From Marinithermofilum abyssi (GTDB lineage Bacteria > Bacillota > Bacilli > Thermoactinomycetales > DSM-45169): a DNA stretch of 64,000 nucleotides. Shown here piece after piece: positions 32,972-43,419 of this stretch. The stretch is from positions 1 to 64,000 of the forward strand of contig NZ_BMHQ01000010.1 in NCBI RefSeq assembly GCF_014641195.1, read 5' to 3'. Numbering within the stretch: position 1 is the first letter of the stretch; each line of letters begins with the position of its first letter. The position numbers were made by a program, and so were the translations under genes. A model generated the notes under the pieces. The model was not told where the DNA came from, ran no database searches, and worked only from the letters and a program-made list of their open reading frames with translations.

Positions 32972-34465
32972 TCAATCTTCTTCTTCCACATCCAGGCGGC
33001 ATTCTTTCAAAGGCACGATCTTCGTCTTTTTCACCCATTTGTAACCTAGCCACAATAATAGGAAGAGAGGCAGGCCGATATAAGAGACGAGGATCCCGTT
33101 CCAATCGATGCGGTTCCCGATGAAGGCGGTGTAGTTTTGGCCTCCGATCACAATGACGCAGAGGATCAGGGCGAACAGAGGACCAAAGGGAAACCATTTG
33201 GCTCGGTAAGGCAAGTCATTCAAATCCCGGCCCTGAGCGATATAGGCTTTGCGGAAACGATAGTGGCTGATGGCAATGCCAAACCAGGCGATAAATCCGG
33301 ACAGACCGGAAGCGTTCAACAGCCAGACGTATACGGTGCCGTCACCGAAGATCGAGGCGAGGAAAGCCATCATCCCGACCAGGGTGGTCAGCAGCAGCGC
33401 ATAGATCGGAACCCCCTTGCCGGTTACTTTGGCGAAAAGGCGGGGAGCGTGTCCTTCTTTGGCCAAGTGCCACAACATCCGTGTAGAGGCGTACATGCCG
33501 GAGTTACCCGCAGACAATACCGCCGTCAAAATCACCGCATTCATCACGGATGCGGCGAAGGCAAGTCCTGCTTTGTCAAAAACGATGGTAAAGGGACTCT
33601 GCCCGATGTTTTCCACGCTGTCGTTTACCAGGTTGGGGTTGGTGTAAGGGATCAGCAAGCTGATCACAAGAATGGCCAGTACGTAGAAGAGAAGGATGCG
33701 CCAGAATACCTGCCGGATCGCTTTGGGTACGTTTTTCTGTGGTTCCTTGCTTTCTCCTGCCGCTATTCCGATCAGTTCGGTTCCTTGGAAGGAAAATCCG
33801 GCAGCCATAAACACCCCGAGGACAGCAGCCCAACCTCCATGAATAGGGGTGTCGCCGATCATCCAGTTCTTCAATCCGACGGCTTCGCCGCCCAAGATGC
33901 CGAAAATCATCAAGGTACCTACGACGATAAAGATGATGACAGTGGCTACCTTAATAAAGGCAAACCAATACTCCGACTCGCCGAATCCTTTGACGGAGAG
34001 CAGATTCAAGCCGAGGATCAATGCCAGGAAGAGTGCGCTCCACAAGAGGGAATGACTGTCCGGAAACCAGAATTTGATCAACAATGTGGAAGCGGACAGT
34101 TCTGCGGCGATGGTAATGGCCCAGTTGTACCAGTAGTTCCAGCCCATGGCGAATCCGAGTGCCGGATCCACGAAGCGGGAAGAGTAGGTGCTGAAAGAGC
34201 CGGACACAGGGAGAAAGGAAGCCATCTCTCCCAGGCTGGTCATCAAAAAGTAAACCATCAGCCCTACCGCAGCATAAGCCAACAACGCTCCACCGGGGCC
34301 TGCTTCGTGAATGGCACTGCCGCTGGCCATAAACAGCCCAGTGCCGATGGAACCGCCGATAGCGATCATGGTGAGCTGACGGGAGCTGAGACCTCGTTTC
34401 AGTCGGGTATTTTCCTGTTCAGGGCTATGGTTGAAGGAACGAGCAGAATCATTGATTGCGCTCAC
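32972..34465 (-). CDS. lysP: Amino acid permease, lysine-specific type
   Basis: A 497-residue APC-family transporter with 12 predicted membrane helices. The start of helix 1 reads LTMIAIGGSIGTGLFMASGS, the substrate-binding loop typical of the AAT group, and AAGFSFQGTELIGIAAGES marks the LysP-type branch. GTG start at 34465 behind AAGGAGTGA. The gene is preceded by a lysine riboswitch with its own terminator, which makes L-lysine the most probable substrate. It should be shut off when cell lysine is high. Confidence 0.92.
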   Translation of the reverse strand: MSAINDSARSFNHSPEQENTRLKRGLSSRQLTMIAIGGSIGTGLFMASGSAIHEAGPGGALLAYAAVGLMVYFLMTSLGEMASFLPVSGSFSTYSSRFVDPALGFAMGWNYWYNWAITIAAELSASTLLIKFWFPDSHSLLWSALFLALILGLNLLSVKGFGESEYWFAFIKVATVIIFIVVGTLMIFGILGGEAVGLKNWMIGDTPIHGGWAAVLGVFMAAGFSFQGTELIGIAAGESKEPQKNVPKAIRQVFWRILLFYVLAILVISLLIPYTNPNLVNDSVENIGQSPFTIVFDKAGLAFAASVMNAVILTAVLSAGNSGMYASTRMLWHLAKEGHAPRLFAKVTGKGVPIYALLLTTLVGMMAFLASIFGDGTVYVWLLNASGLSGFIAWFGIAISHYRFRKAYIAQGRDLNDLPYRAKWFPFGPLFALILCVIVIGGQNYTAFIGNRIDWNGILVSYIGLPLFLLLWLGYKWVKKTKIVPLKECRLDVEEED

Positions 34466-34511
34466 GATGAGTCACTCCTTATCTAAGAATGTACGAAAGG
34501 AGTGATGGGTA

Positions 34512-34545
34512 ATAAAAAATACCGCCGAAAGGGTTTCGACGGTAT
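34512..34545 (-). terminator. Riboswitch-controlled terminator of lysP
   Basis: On the minus strand ATACCGTCGAAA and TTTCGGCGGTAT form a 12-bp stem with one G-U pair, followed by TTTTTTATT. It lies between the lysine aptamer and the lysP ribosome-binding site and is the likely OFF switch. Confidence 0.9.
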
Positions 34546-34559
34546 CGTCAACCCGCATC

Positions 34560-34750
34560 ACCTTTCGCTGTAGCTCTCCACGCCGGTTTGAAAAACCGGT
34601 GTGACAGTCCTGTTCCTGTTCGGACACAGGCCCAGCCCGCACGCCCAGAGATACGTACGAACTTCGGCGGCTTTTCCTTTCCCTCGCCATCATCAGTGTC
34701 CCTGCCCCTCCTGCGAGGTACTAATAAAAGCCGCGACCTCTACCCCACCA
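34560..34750 (-). ncRNA. Lysine riboswitch (L box)
   Basis: Read on the minus strand, the L-box elements follow in order: GGGGTAGAGGTCGCGGC, TTAGTA, GGAGGGG, GAAAAGCCGCCGAAG, GGCTGGGCCTGTGTCCGAAC, AGGACTGTCAC, and the closing GGAGAGCTAC that pairs with GTAG at the 5' end. GCGGCTTTT/AAAAGCCGC forms P2-P3-type pairing as in other L boxes. It is followed by an intrinsic terminator and then lysP. Confidence 0.93.
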
Positions 34751-34766
34751 GATGTGATGAGGATGG

Positions 34767-34772
34767 ATTATA
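34767..34772 (-). promoter_or_regulatory. -10 element of the L-box transcript
   Basis: A perfect TATAAT on the minus strand about 17 bases ahead of the aptamer. The -35 region is weak (no good TTGACA match at 16-19 bp), so only the -10 is annotated. Confidence 0.45.
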
Positions 34773-34985
34773 GGATTGTTGGTATACGGCTTTTAGTATA
34801 GAGGAAGGACAACGATTCGGCAACAAGAAGGAATTTCCTGTGTGGGGATTTCTTTGGCGTCACCAGAGTCAACGCATGAAATAGTGGAATGTGGGTCAGG
34901 AAAGCTCAACGAAGAGATGGATGGAAGTAGTCAAAATCGATTCAGATAGATAGATGGGGGGAAAGCATTTTATCACGGACATCCG

Positions 34986-35429
34986 ATGTCTGAAGAACAC
35001 GTTAAGGGATACTTAAAAAAGCTCAGCGAAGGAAAACGAAAAAGAAAAAATGGCTTTGGAGCGAAACATATGAGGGAGAAAATTTTTGTAGAGAAACCCC
35101 TTTCGTTAGTTAAAAAACAACCATTAAGAATTCATGCTGGATGGACTGTCATTTTTAATGATTTTTCAGAACTTGATCCACAGATCATTCATCCAGAAGA
35201 TGAAGAAACATGGTTGTGGATGTTCCTGCAAGATTTGCTTTATCTAAAATATTGTCACGGTCCTATTTCCTTGGACCTTAGTTGGTATCCCGCAGGGGAT
35301 CCAGATGGTTCCTATGGACTTGAATTAATCAAGGATTCGGATTGGCAGAATCCACTTCGATCTTATTCCACAAGAGATAAAGAGAAGATCGTGGATCTGA
35401 TCAACAAAGCAACTCGGGGAAAGATTTAA
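34986..35429 (+). CDS. Hypothetical protein, possible orphan immunity protein
   Basis: A 147-residue protein with a very basic start (KKLSEGKRKRKNG) and then an acidic, Trp/Phe-rich domain (HAGWTVIFNDFSELDPQIIH ... WLWMFLQDLLYLKYCHGPIS). The frame stays open 12 codons upstream of ATG 34986 and no ribosome-binding site stands before this ATG or before Met30, so the real start is uncertain and the gene may be the tail of a larger lost gene. AT-rich codon use and the GWxVxxNxFxExDP pattern are what one sees in immunity proteins left behind from polymorphic toxin loci, which is inference. Confidence 0.5.
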   Translation: MSEEHVKGYLKKLSEGKRKRKNGFGAKHMREKIFVEKPLSLVKKQPLRIHAGWTVIFNDFSELDPQIIHPEDEETWLWMFLQDLLYLKYCHGPISLDLSWYPAGDPDGSYGLELIKDSDWQNPLRSYSTRDKEKIVDLINKATRGKI

Positions 35430-35490
35430 AAACCTCAACATTAAAATTGGGTATCGGCGGATGTGCACGGCCGGGTTTCGCCGCGGAAAC

Positions 35491-35516
35491 AGGCATCTTT
35501 TCGGGGATGCTTTTTT
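35491..35516 (+). terminator. Probable intrinsic terminator
   Basis: GGCATC / GGATGC short stem with a TTTTCGG loop and TTTTTT tail, after the hypothetical gene. Confidence 0.6.
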
Positions 35517-35563
35517 GTGTGGATATCCCAAAAGGTTGAAAGACACGTTGATGATCCCGCTTC

Positions 35564-37229
<1,666 letters not shown>

Positions 37230-37303
37230 GGGATCTCATCCTCTCCTTGTTGGAATAGCGCTATTTATTGTGTGTAGATGGGCAAGAAATTATCTCTAAT
37301 ATA

Positions 37304-37326
37304 CAAAAAACCACCCCGCGGGGTGG
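37304..37326 (-). terminator. Terminator of the merR-MFS operon
   Basis: On the minus strand the 16-bp palindrome CCACCCCGCGGGGTGG is followed by TTTTTT, 19 bases past the MFS stop. Confidence 0.9.
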
Positions 37327-37344
37327 CTGAAGCATTCTCTAGCC

Positions 37345-38532
37345 TTAAGAAGCGGCGGCATCTTTTTGTTGATGATCCAGCATCCGCTGAATCGATGGTT
37401 GATTCCCGTACAAAATAGCGGCTCCGACAGCGATCAGAACGGTTGCAATCAGATAGGGAGCGGTGGGGAAGATGGTGGAGGAAAAACCGGCTGCCACCGG
37501 TGCGATACCGGCACCCAGCCAACGGATAAAGTTATAAGCTCCCGATACAATACTGCGTTGGGCCTTTGACACATCGATCGTCAGACTGGAAAAAGCGGTG
37601 TTGTTCAATCCGCATACAAAACCGGACAAAATAATGACGGCGGTTTGTACGGCAGAAATCGGGATGATAGCGATCAAAATCAGAACAACAGCCATCCACA
37701 ACATTCCCCGTTGGGTCAGCCACAGGGAGGAATGGCGTTTTACCAGCCGGTGCGCCACTTTGGTGGAGCCGATGCCGAGGCAAGCGCCCCATCCGAAGAA
37801 AATAAGTCCCAGTTGTATCGCGTCCAGCTTCAACAGTAGCGGAGAGTAGGCCAACACGGTGAAAAAGGCGTAGTAGTAGAGCATGGCACTGAAGGCGGAC
37901 AAAAAGAAAGGACGCTCCCGCAACGTTTTGGCGAAGTCTTTGAGCCCGGCCCGCTTTCTTTGCCGCACCGGCGGCTCTTTGACCAGCATGGCGGTAAGTA
38001 TGGCTGCCAGCAATACCAGGATTCCCGTGCCAACGAAGGGAAGGCGCCAGCTGAAGTGACCGAGAAGGCCGCCGAGTAAAGGACCCATGGACAGGCCCAT
38101 GCCGAGAGAAGCTTCATAATAGCCCATTCCCTGTTCCAGGTTGCTGGACAGGCCGATTAGGATCGACATGGAGGTGGCAAAAAACATCGCATTGCCAAAG
38201 CCCCATCCAGCCCGCAACAATGCCAGTTGACCCACGGTATCAGACAGGGAGCAAGCCAAGGCAAATAAAGTGACCAGACTTAAGCCGGTTACCATCACCG
38301 GTTTGCTGCCGAAACGGGTGTCCAGAATGCCGCTCGGGATCATAACGAAAGCCATCATGAAGATATAAGTGGTAAAAAGCATTTCCACCTGCCAATGGGT
38401 GGCTCCGATCTGTTTAGCGATTTCCGGGAGGATAGGGTCCACCACGCCGATCCCCATAAAACCAAACAAGGCGGCGAGACAGGTGGTGAGTACGCTTCTG
38501 CACGCTTGTTTTTCGTCAATCTGCGGTTGCAT
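37345..38532 (-). CDS. MFS transporter (multidrug-type)
   Basis: A 395-residue major facilitator with 12 predicted helices. Motif A-like PSGILDTRFGSKPVM (about 68-82) and GPLLGGLLG in helix 5 (antiporter motif C region) suggest a drug/H+ antiporter. ATG 38532 is 7 bases behind GGGAGGTG; a TTG one codon upstream is possible. It follows the merR gene by about 43 bp on the same strand, so its expression is probably controlled by that regulator. The substrate is unknown. Confidence 0.88.
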   Translation of the reverse strand: MQPQIDEKQACRSVLTTCLAALFGFMGIGVVDPILPEIAKQIGATHWQVEMLFTTYIFMMAFVMIPSGILDTRFGSKPVMVTGLSLVTLFALACSLSDTVGQLALLRAGWGFGNAMFFATSMSILIGLSSNLEQGMGYYEASLGMGLSMGPLLGGLLGHFSWRLPFVGTGILVLLAAILTAMLVKEPPVRQRKRAGLKDFAKTLRERPFFLSAFSAMLYYYAFFTVLAYSPLLLKLDAIQLGLIFFGWGACLGIGSTKVAHRLVKRHSSLWLTQRGMLWMAVVLILIAIIPISAVQTAVIILSGFVCGLNNTAFSSLTIDVSKAQRSIVSGAYNFIRWLGAGIAPVAAGFSSTIFPTAPYLIATVLIAVGAAILYGNQPSIQRMLDHQQKDAAAS

Positions 38533-38575
38533 CAAAACACCTCCCTCTTAAATAAGATGTTGAGTCTGTGCGGCG

Positions 38576-39004
38576 CTATTGGTTCTCCCGCCGAGCCAGG
38601 CCCTTGTTGACCCGGTCAAGGAGCTCCTCCAGTTCTTGTTTGAATTGGGTCATCTTTTTCATCCGGTAGCGGATCATATCCAGCTGCCGTGTTACCGTAT
38701 CCCGGATTTCCTTCAACTCTTCGACTTGCTTTTCCGGAACATCGGATTGGCGATATCCCCGGCGATGAGCTTCCAACTCCTCTGTCAGTTCCATGAACCG
38801 ACGGATTTCCTGCAAGGAAAAGCCCAGTACTTCCCGAATCTCACTCATTCGTTTCAGCTGCTGGATATCTTCATCTGTGTACAGGCGAATTCCGCCCTCA
38901 CTCCGTTTTGCGGGTTGGAACAGGCCGATCTCCTCATAGTAGCGGATGGCCCGTTTGGTAAGCCCTGTTTTACGAGCCACTTCATCGATTTTGTAGTACT
39001 CCAT
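38576..39004 (-). CDS. MerR-family transcriptional regulator
   Basis: A 142-residue regulator with the MerR winged helix at the start (YKIDEVARKTGLTKRAIRYY, then EEIGLFQPAKRSEGGIRLY) and a long dimer coiled coil (about 75-130). There is no Cys-based metal site at the C-terminus, so it more likely senses a small molecule or stress. ATG 39004 has GGAGGGATTCC upstream. It is divergent from one MFS gene (39175) and in operon with another (37345), and both promoters share the dyad in the 170-bp gap. Confidence 0.92.
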   Translation of the reverse strand: MEYYKIDEVARKTGLTKRAIRYYEEIGLFQPAKRSEGGIRLYTDEDIQQLKRMSEIREVLGFSLQEIRRFMELTEELEAHRRGYRQSDVPEKQVEELKEIRDTVTRQLDMIRYRMKKMTQFKQELEELLDRVNKGLARRENQ

Positions 39005-39032
39005 GGAATCCCTCCTGGTACTGATAGACTTG

Positions 39033-39062
39033 ATTGTACGAAAAAATTAACGTTAACGTCAA
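39033..39062 (-). promoter_or_regulatory. merR promoter with MerR-type dyad
   Basis: TTGACG (39062-39057) and TACAAT (39038-39033) are 18 bp apart on the minus strand. The spacer carries TTAACGTTAACGTCAAGGTTAA (a dyad with TTAAC/GTTAA arms, 39047-39068), placed as expected for a MerR operator that overlaps the -35 and spacer. Confidence 0.5.
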
Positions 39063-39174
39063 GGTTAATAAATCGCTTTCTGAAGAGTAGTTTTTTTCAT
39101 TTACTAACATTGGATTTAGAACTAAAATAAATTTTAATGACAAATATTTCAATCGGGATAAAAGGGGTGCTGGG

Positions 39175-40434
39175 ATGCAAGGGGAGGGCTTGGCGCAGGG
39201 GAAGACCCTGTCATCCGCCGGCGCGGAACGGCTTCCTCTGTTTCGCCAACGGGGGTTTTTGTTGATGTGGGCGGGCAAAAGCTTGACCGGTTTGGCATTG
39301 TTCTCCTTTATGACGGCACAGTCTTGGTATGTGGTCCGTGAGCTGCAGAGGGATGACTGGATGGGGTGGGTGTTGATGGTGATGACCATCCCCCGGTTAC
39401 TGCTGTTTCCCTGGGGCGGGGTGTTGGCAGACCGGTTTCCCCGAGCATCCATGATGAGCCTGTCTCTGTTTCTCCGTGCCTTTTGGATCGGAGCCATGTT
39501 GGTCACTTATGGGATGGGTGAACTACATATCGCAGCCGTGATGATCTTTTCGTTCGGATACGGGATGTTGGATACCATGTTTTGGCCCGCCAGCGACTCC
39601 ATCCTGCCGGAACTGGTGGAAAAAGAGCAGCTGACCCGGGCCAACTCGTTGATCTTTACTACTTTTCAGCTGACGATGGTTACCGGTCCATTCATTACAG
39701 GAGCGATCCTGACCCATGGGTCGTATGTCGGTGTCTTTTCCTTTGTCACGTTCTTTTTGCTGGCGGCGGGTGTGGTGATTCGGTTGCTGCCGAAAAAGGA
39801 AACGGAGAAGACGGAAAAGATGCACTCGCCGTTGCAGGACTTGAGAGAAGGGGTTCGATACGTACGTCACACTTCCTATCTGTTCGTATTTTTGTGGGTG
39901 ACTTTGGTGGTCAACTTTTTCTTTGCCGGGCCGGTGAATGCCGGTTTGCCGGTGTGGGTGGATCAGGTGTTAAAGGGAAATGCACTGGACTTGAGTTATA
40001 TGGAAGGAAGCCTCGGGGTCGGTATGGTGACTGGTGGCCTCTTGGTGGGGTGGCTGAATATAAGGAAGAAGCGGGCAATCCTTTTGTTGGGAACCGTGGC
40101 GCTGATCGGTTTATCCATGGCGGCTTGGAGCCAGGCAACCGTATTGTGGGAGGGGATGGTGGCTCTCTGTCTGATCGGATTCTGGCTCTCCGTGGGCAAC
40201 GTAACTGGAGCGTCTCTGGCCCAGGAGTTGATTCCCAAGGAAAAAATGGGCCGTGTGTTCAGTTTGAACAGTACAGCTTCCTATGGGCTGATCCCCATTT
40301 CCCATGGGTTGGTTTCCGCGTTGTTATCTCTGGGTGTCTCCCTTGACGGGATGCTTTGGTACAGCGGATGGTTGTTGACCCTCTATGTAGCAGGCATGCT
40401 GTGGAAGGTAAAAGTATTGCGGACGTTGGACTAA
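39175..40434 (+). CDS. MFS transporter (macrolide/drug efflux type)
   Basis: A 419-residue major facilitator with 12 predicted helices. PWGGVLADRFPRASMM (about 81-96) is motif A; FWPASDSILPELVEKEQLTR (about 136-155) is the conserved block of the MefA/enterobactin-exporter-like MFS_3 group. ATG 39175 with AAGGGGTGC upstream. It is divergent from the merR gene and so may be induced by it. The same block type occurs in the broken MFS gene at 41779. Confidence 0.9.
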   Translation: MQGEGLAQGKTLSSAGAERLPLFRQRGFLLMWAGKSLTGLALFSFMTAQSWYVVRELQRDDWMGWVLMVMTIPRLLLFPWGGVLADRFPRASMMSLSLFLRAFWIGAMLVTYGMGELHIAAVMIFSFGYGMLDTMFWPASDSILPELVEKEQLTRANSLIFTTFQLTMVTGPFITGAILTHGSYVGVFSFVTFFLLAAGVVIRLLPKKETEKTEKMHSPLQDLREGVRYVRHTSYLFVFLWVTLVVNFFFAGPVNAGLPVWVDQVLKGNALDLSYMEGSLGVGMVTGGLLVGWLNIRKKRAILLLGTVALIGLSMAAWSQATVLWEGMVALCLIGFWLSVGNVTGASLAQELIPKEKMGRVFSLNSTASYGLIPISHGLVSALLSLGVSLDGMLWYSGWLLTLYVAGMLWKVKVLRTLD

Positions 40435-40799
40435 AGTAGCGATCCCTATGCACCGGGGAGGAGACCCCGTAGAATGGAAACCCATTCAGAACATCGAATT
40501 GCACCAATTACACGGCTAAAGCGGACCGGGAGCAAAAAGGCGGTTATCTATATGTGCTGATCAGCTTTCGCGTGGAAGATGCAGCGGCTTTGGGCTTGCT
40601 CGATTCCGATGGGAAAGCGAAGGGAGAGAAAAAGGACCGGGGCTGCTGAAATTTTTTTGGATTAGATAGAAAAAATTATGAAAACGGGCTTGTGACGGAG
40701 ATGATGGCTTGTCACCTCGCTCAGACAGCCTGGAGCGGGCGGAAGAATTTACCTATGTATTGTATAATGAGGAGGATCCGAACCAAAGGGGATGATAGG
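40435..40799. other. Intergenic region with an unrecognised coding remnant
   Basis: The plus-strand frame from about 40490 to 40648 reads like the tail of a protein (EQKGGYLYVLISFRVEDAAA ... LLDSDGK, then a lysine-rich end and a stop), but has no start codon or ribosome-binding site. It may be a remnant. Nothing else is seen. A TATAAT at 40763-40768 could be the -10 of the next gene. Confidence 0.3.
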
Positions 40800-41642
40800 A
40801 TGCAGTGGCGCAGAGGGTTTGTTGCCTGTCTGGTGATATGCAGCATGGTGTTGTTGCTGGCGGCCTGTAACGATGATCCCCCGGATCCGCCCAATCCTCC
40901 GAATCCAGGTGATCCGGGGGCTCGAGGAGATAAGGTGCTGTTTGATGCGGGGCATGCCCAAACTGCGGGCAATGCCGATTGGACGGTGGAGGGCGGATAT
41001 TCGGAATTTGCCGATGCGTTGAAGAAAAAAGGGTTTGAAGTCGATTCAGTCACTACCACCATTCGACCGGACTCCCTCAAAGATGCCGCGGTGCTGATCC
41101 TCCCGGAACCCAATAAAAACTATACTCCCGAAGAAAAGTCGGCGATCGACCGGTTTGTGCAAGAGGGAGGCGGCGTATATTTTATCGGGGATCATATCGA
41201 TTCCGACCGGGATCATGACGGTTGGGATTCGGTGGAGATTTTCAACGGATACCAAAAAGGAAAAGGAAACAGCAGCGAGGGGTGGGTGGGAAAAACCTAC
41301 GGCTTTACCTTCAATGAATCATCCTTTTCGGAGGATCCGATCCGCAACATTCGTCAGACACCGTTAACCAAAGGCGTCGATGAAGTCGGAAGTTGGGCCG
41401 GAACCACGATACATGTGACGGATCACAAGAAGGTGGAAGAAGACATTCAACCCTCCGGTCAAAAAGACCCCTACCATATTCACGGTACGGTGGGCAAAGG
41501 GCGGTTCGCCGCGCTGGGGGATTCCTCTCCCTATGATGACGGAAAGGGAGAGCCCGGTGATCGGCTTCACCCCAACTGGTTTGACTATGATCATCCGGCA
41601 TTGGCCGTCAATACAGTCGAGTGGCTGGCCGAGAAAAAATGA
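40800..41642 (+). CDS. Lipoprotein with GATase1/IFT52-like domain
   Basis: A 280-residue exported protein with a signal peptide and lipobox LLLAAC (Cys near 21), then a Pro/Asp/Asn-rich linker (DDPPDPPNPPNPGDPGARGD). The domain starting VLFDAGHAQTAGNADW contains the pattern LILPEPNKNYTPEEKSAIDR and EGGGVYFIGDH that is typical of the DUF4350/GldG-IFT52 fold; a second part includes DHDGWDSVEIFN and ends GRFAALGDSSPYDDG. Such domains are thought to bind sugar- or nucleotide-like ligands, but the role is unknown. ATG 40800 with GGGGATGATAGG upstream; the longer frame has no signal peptide. Confidence 0.75.
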   Translation: MQWRRGFVACLVICSMVLLLAACNDDPPDPPNPPNPGDPGARGDKVLFDAGHAQTAGNADWTVEGGYSEFADALKKKGFEVDSVTTTIRPDSLKDAAVLILPEPNKNYTPEEKSAIDRFVQEGGGVYFIGDHIDSDRDHDGWDSVEIFNGYQKGKGNSSEGWVGKTYGFTFNESSFSEDPIRNIRQTPLTKGVDEVGSWAGTTIHVTDHKKVEEDIQPSGQKDPYHIHGTVGKGRFAALGDSSPYDDGKGEPGDRLHPNWFDYDHPALAVNTVEWLAEKK

Positions 41643-41665
41643 ATCGGTCCTACGACCTTGGACGC

Positions 41666-41697
41666 AGTCCCTTCCGGATATGGAAGGGACTAATTTT
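41666..41697 (+). terminator. Terminator of the lipoprotein gene
   Basis: AGTCCCTTCC / GGAAGGGACT is a perfect 10-bp stem with GGATAT loop, followed by AATTTTG. Confidence 0.82.
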
Positions 41698-41778
41698 GTA
41701 ATGGCCTCTCCATCTCTGCTCCGATGTGCCTATGGGGGTGACGGGATACGATAAAGGCACCCTATCAGAGAAACGGAG

Positions 41779-43010
41779 ATGGTCCACATGTGGAAGGAGC
41801 GGCGACTGTGGCTGTTGCTGGGCGGGAATATGGCCTCATCTGTGGGATCGGGGATCTCATCCATTGCGGTTCCATGGTTGTTGATCCGTCGTTCGGGCGG
41901 TAAGGAGTGGTTCGGATATCTGATGTTGGGGATGACGGTGCTCTCTTTTTTGCTTTCACCTTATATAGGGGTCATGGTGGATCGGTTTTCCCGCAAGCGG
42001 ATCTTGTTGGCAAATCAATGTCTGGGAGCTGTGATAACCTTTCCGATGGCTTTGTGGGGATGGGCAGGGGGGGTTTACGAGACATGGATACTCCTGGTGA
42101 TCGGGGCATCCGGCTTTTATACTGGACCGTTCATTTCCCCACGCAGTTCGCCTGGGTGCAGGAGATGTTTCCCCCCACCCGGTTTCGTGTGTTAAACAGT
42201 GTTTTGGAGATTCAGAGCCAGACCGCCAGTATGCTGAGCGGCGGTTTGGCCAGTTTGCTGCTGGGAAAAGTGCCGGTAGCGCTTATTTTGACATTGGATG
42301 CGGCAAGTTATGTGATCGGCGGGGCAATGATCGCCTGTATCTCTTCCCGGTCTTCCTCTCGGTTGGGAAGCAATCGTACGGTTACCTGGGTGGCGGATAT
42401 GATGGAGGGCTTTGCCTGCCTTCGGACAGATCCGCGGCGGATATCTTTTTTTCTGTGTGCGCTTTTTCCCTTTATCGCAGTGATGGCTGGCAACTATGTC
42501 AATCCGATATTCGTTGTGCAGACACTGCGGGCGGAGCCTTCGGTATTGGGCTTGTCCTCCCTGTTGTATGCCGTTGGGGCAGTGTTGGCGGGGTGGACCG
42601 TCTCCCGGCTCATGGAGCGGAAAGGAGCGGTATGGGTCATCGTCGCTTGCGTTGCATTGTTTGCTGCAGGGCTGGCCAGTGTGGCATGGTTTCCTGTGGT
42701 GCTCATCTTCTTGGTGGCGGAAACGGTGATGGGGTGGGGGAATGCCGGTGCGCGGATCGCGAGAAATACCTTGCTGATGGAGACTGTTCCCAACAAAGTG
42801 ATGGGAAGGGTCAACAGCTTTTTCATGGGAGCGGGATACGTATGTCGCTTGCTACTTCTCGGCAGTTTTACGTGGCTGGTTCCCGGTTATGGGGCGGGGC
42901 TGGCTTATCAGTTGTTGGCGGTGCTGCTCGCGCTGGCATTGGCTGGGGTTTGGTTGACACGAAAGGCTTTTGCTAGATCAAACCGAGCCCACCAGTATAT
43001 GGCGGGCTGA
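41779..43010 (+). pseudogene. MFS transporter gene with a frameshift
   Basis: Two overlapping frames together make one MFS_3-type transporter of about 410 residues. The first (41779 on) covers the N-terminal helices up to VIGASGFY near 42119; the second continues with WTVHFPTQFAWVQEMFPPTR (from about 42122) to the C-terminus at 43010. The shift falls at a TTTT run (42115-42118): one added T would restore ...GASGFLYWTVHFPTQ. The gene is otherwise intact, so this is either a recent inactivating deletion, phase variation at a short run, or a sequencing error. ATG 41788 may be the better start, with GGAG 9 bases upstream. Confidence 0.75.
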
Positions 43011-43040
43011 GATTCCTGACAAAGTTCTGGCAGTTATATA

Positions 43041-43163
43041 GGAGCGGAAGGGCTGAAGCCGGAATATATTGAGCTGCATGGTGATTCCAAGAAACAGGCT
43101 CACTCCTATGCTTTGGAGCGAATCCGATATGAATATGCAGCCTTAGTCTATTACCTAAATTAA
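43041..43163 (+). pseudogene. Unrecognised C-terminal protein fragment
   Basis: Forty codons ending in TAA at 43161 read GAEGLKPEYIELHGDSKKQA followed by HSYALERIRYEYAALVYYLN, which looks protein-like, but a stop lies at 43017 and there is no start codon or ribosome-binding site. It sits 30 bp after the frameshifted MFS gene. The rest of the region up to 43343 shows no gene. Confidence 0.3.
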
Positions 43164-43343
43164 GGTATGTACTCTATGGTTAACGGATCGGGTGCTGTCT
43201 CTACCCTTTTGAATCAGTTTCATCGACTGGTGGACGCCACAACCGAATGGGTCTACCCGATCCTGGGAATGAATGTAAAGGGGGGTGGCAAGTGATTTCT
43301 CCATTATCCAATGGGACTATAAAGATAATAAGCACCGCTACCA

Positions 43344-43380
43344 AAAAACCCGAACCCTTGGCATGGGTATCGGGTTTTTT
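43344..43380. terminator. Bidirectional terminator
   Basis: AAAACCCGAACCC / GGGTATCGGGTTTT forms a near-perfect stem with A-runs before and T-runs after, so it works on either strand. On the minus strand it would end the antiporter transcript. Confidence 0.85.
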
Positions 43381-43419
43381 GGTGTTTTTGGTGACCCCAC
43401 TTAGTTGATTCGCATCCAC

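Noticed and set aside
33137-34486. Open frame of 449 codons on the plus strand opposite lysP
   Set aside because: Composition is that of an antisense shadow (many Gln/Gly/Asp, no hydrophobic core) and lysP is certain.
31012-34914. A 16-base exact repeat (GGAAAGCTCAACGAAG) at 31012 and 34899
   Set aside because: In 64 kb about one pair of identical 16-mers is expected by chance; the first copy is part of a terminator stem and the second has no matching context.
43201-43419. Small membrane-peptide frame on the minus strand near the bidirectional terminator
   Set aside because: The hydrophobic stretch is short, the start codon lies in the antiporter end region and there is no ribosome-binding site.
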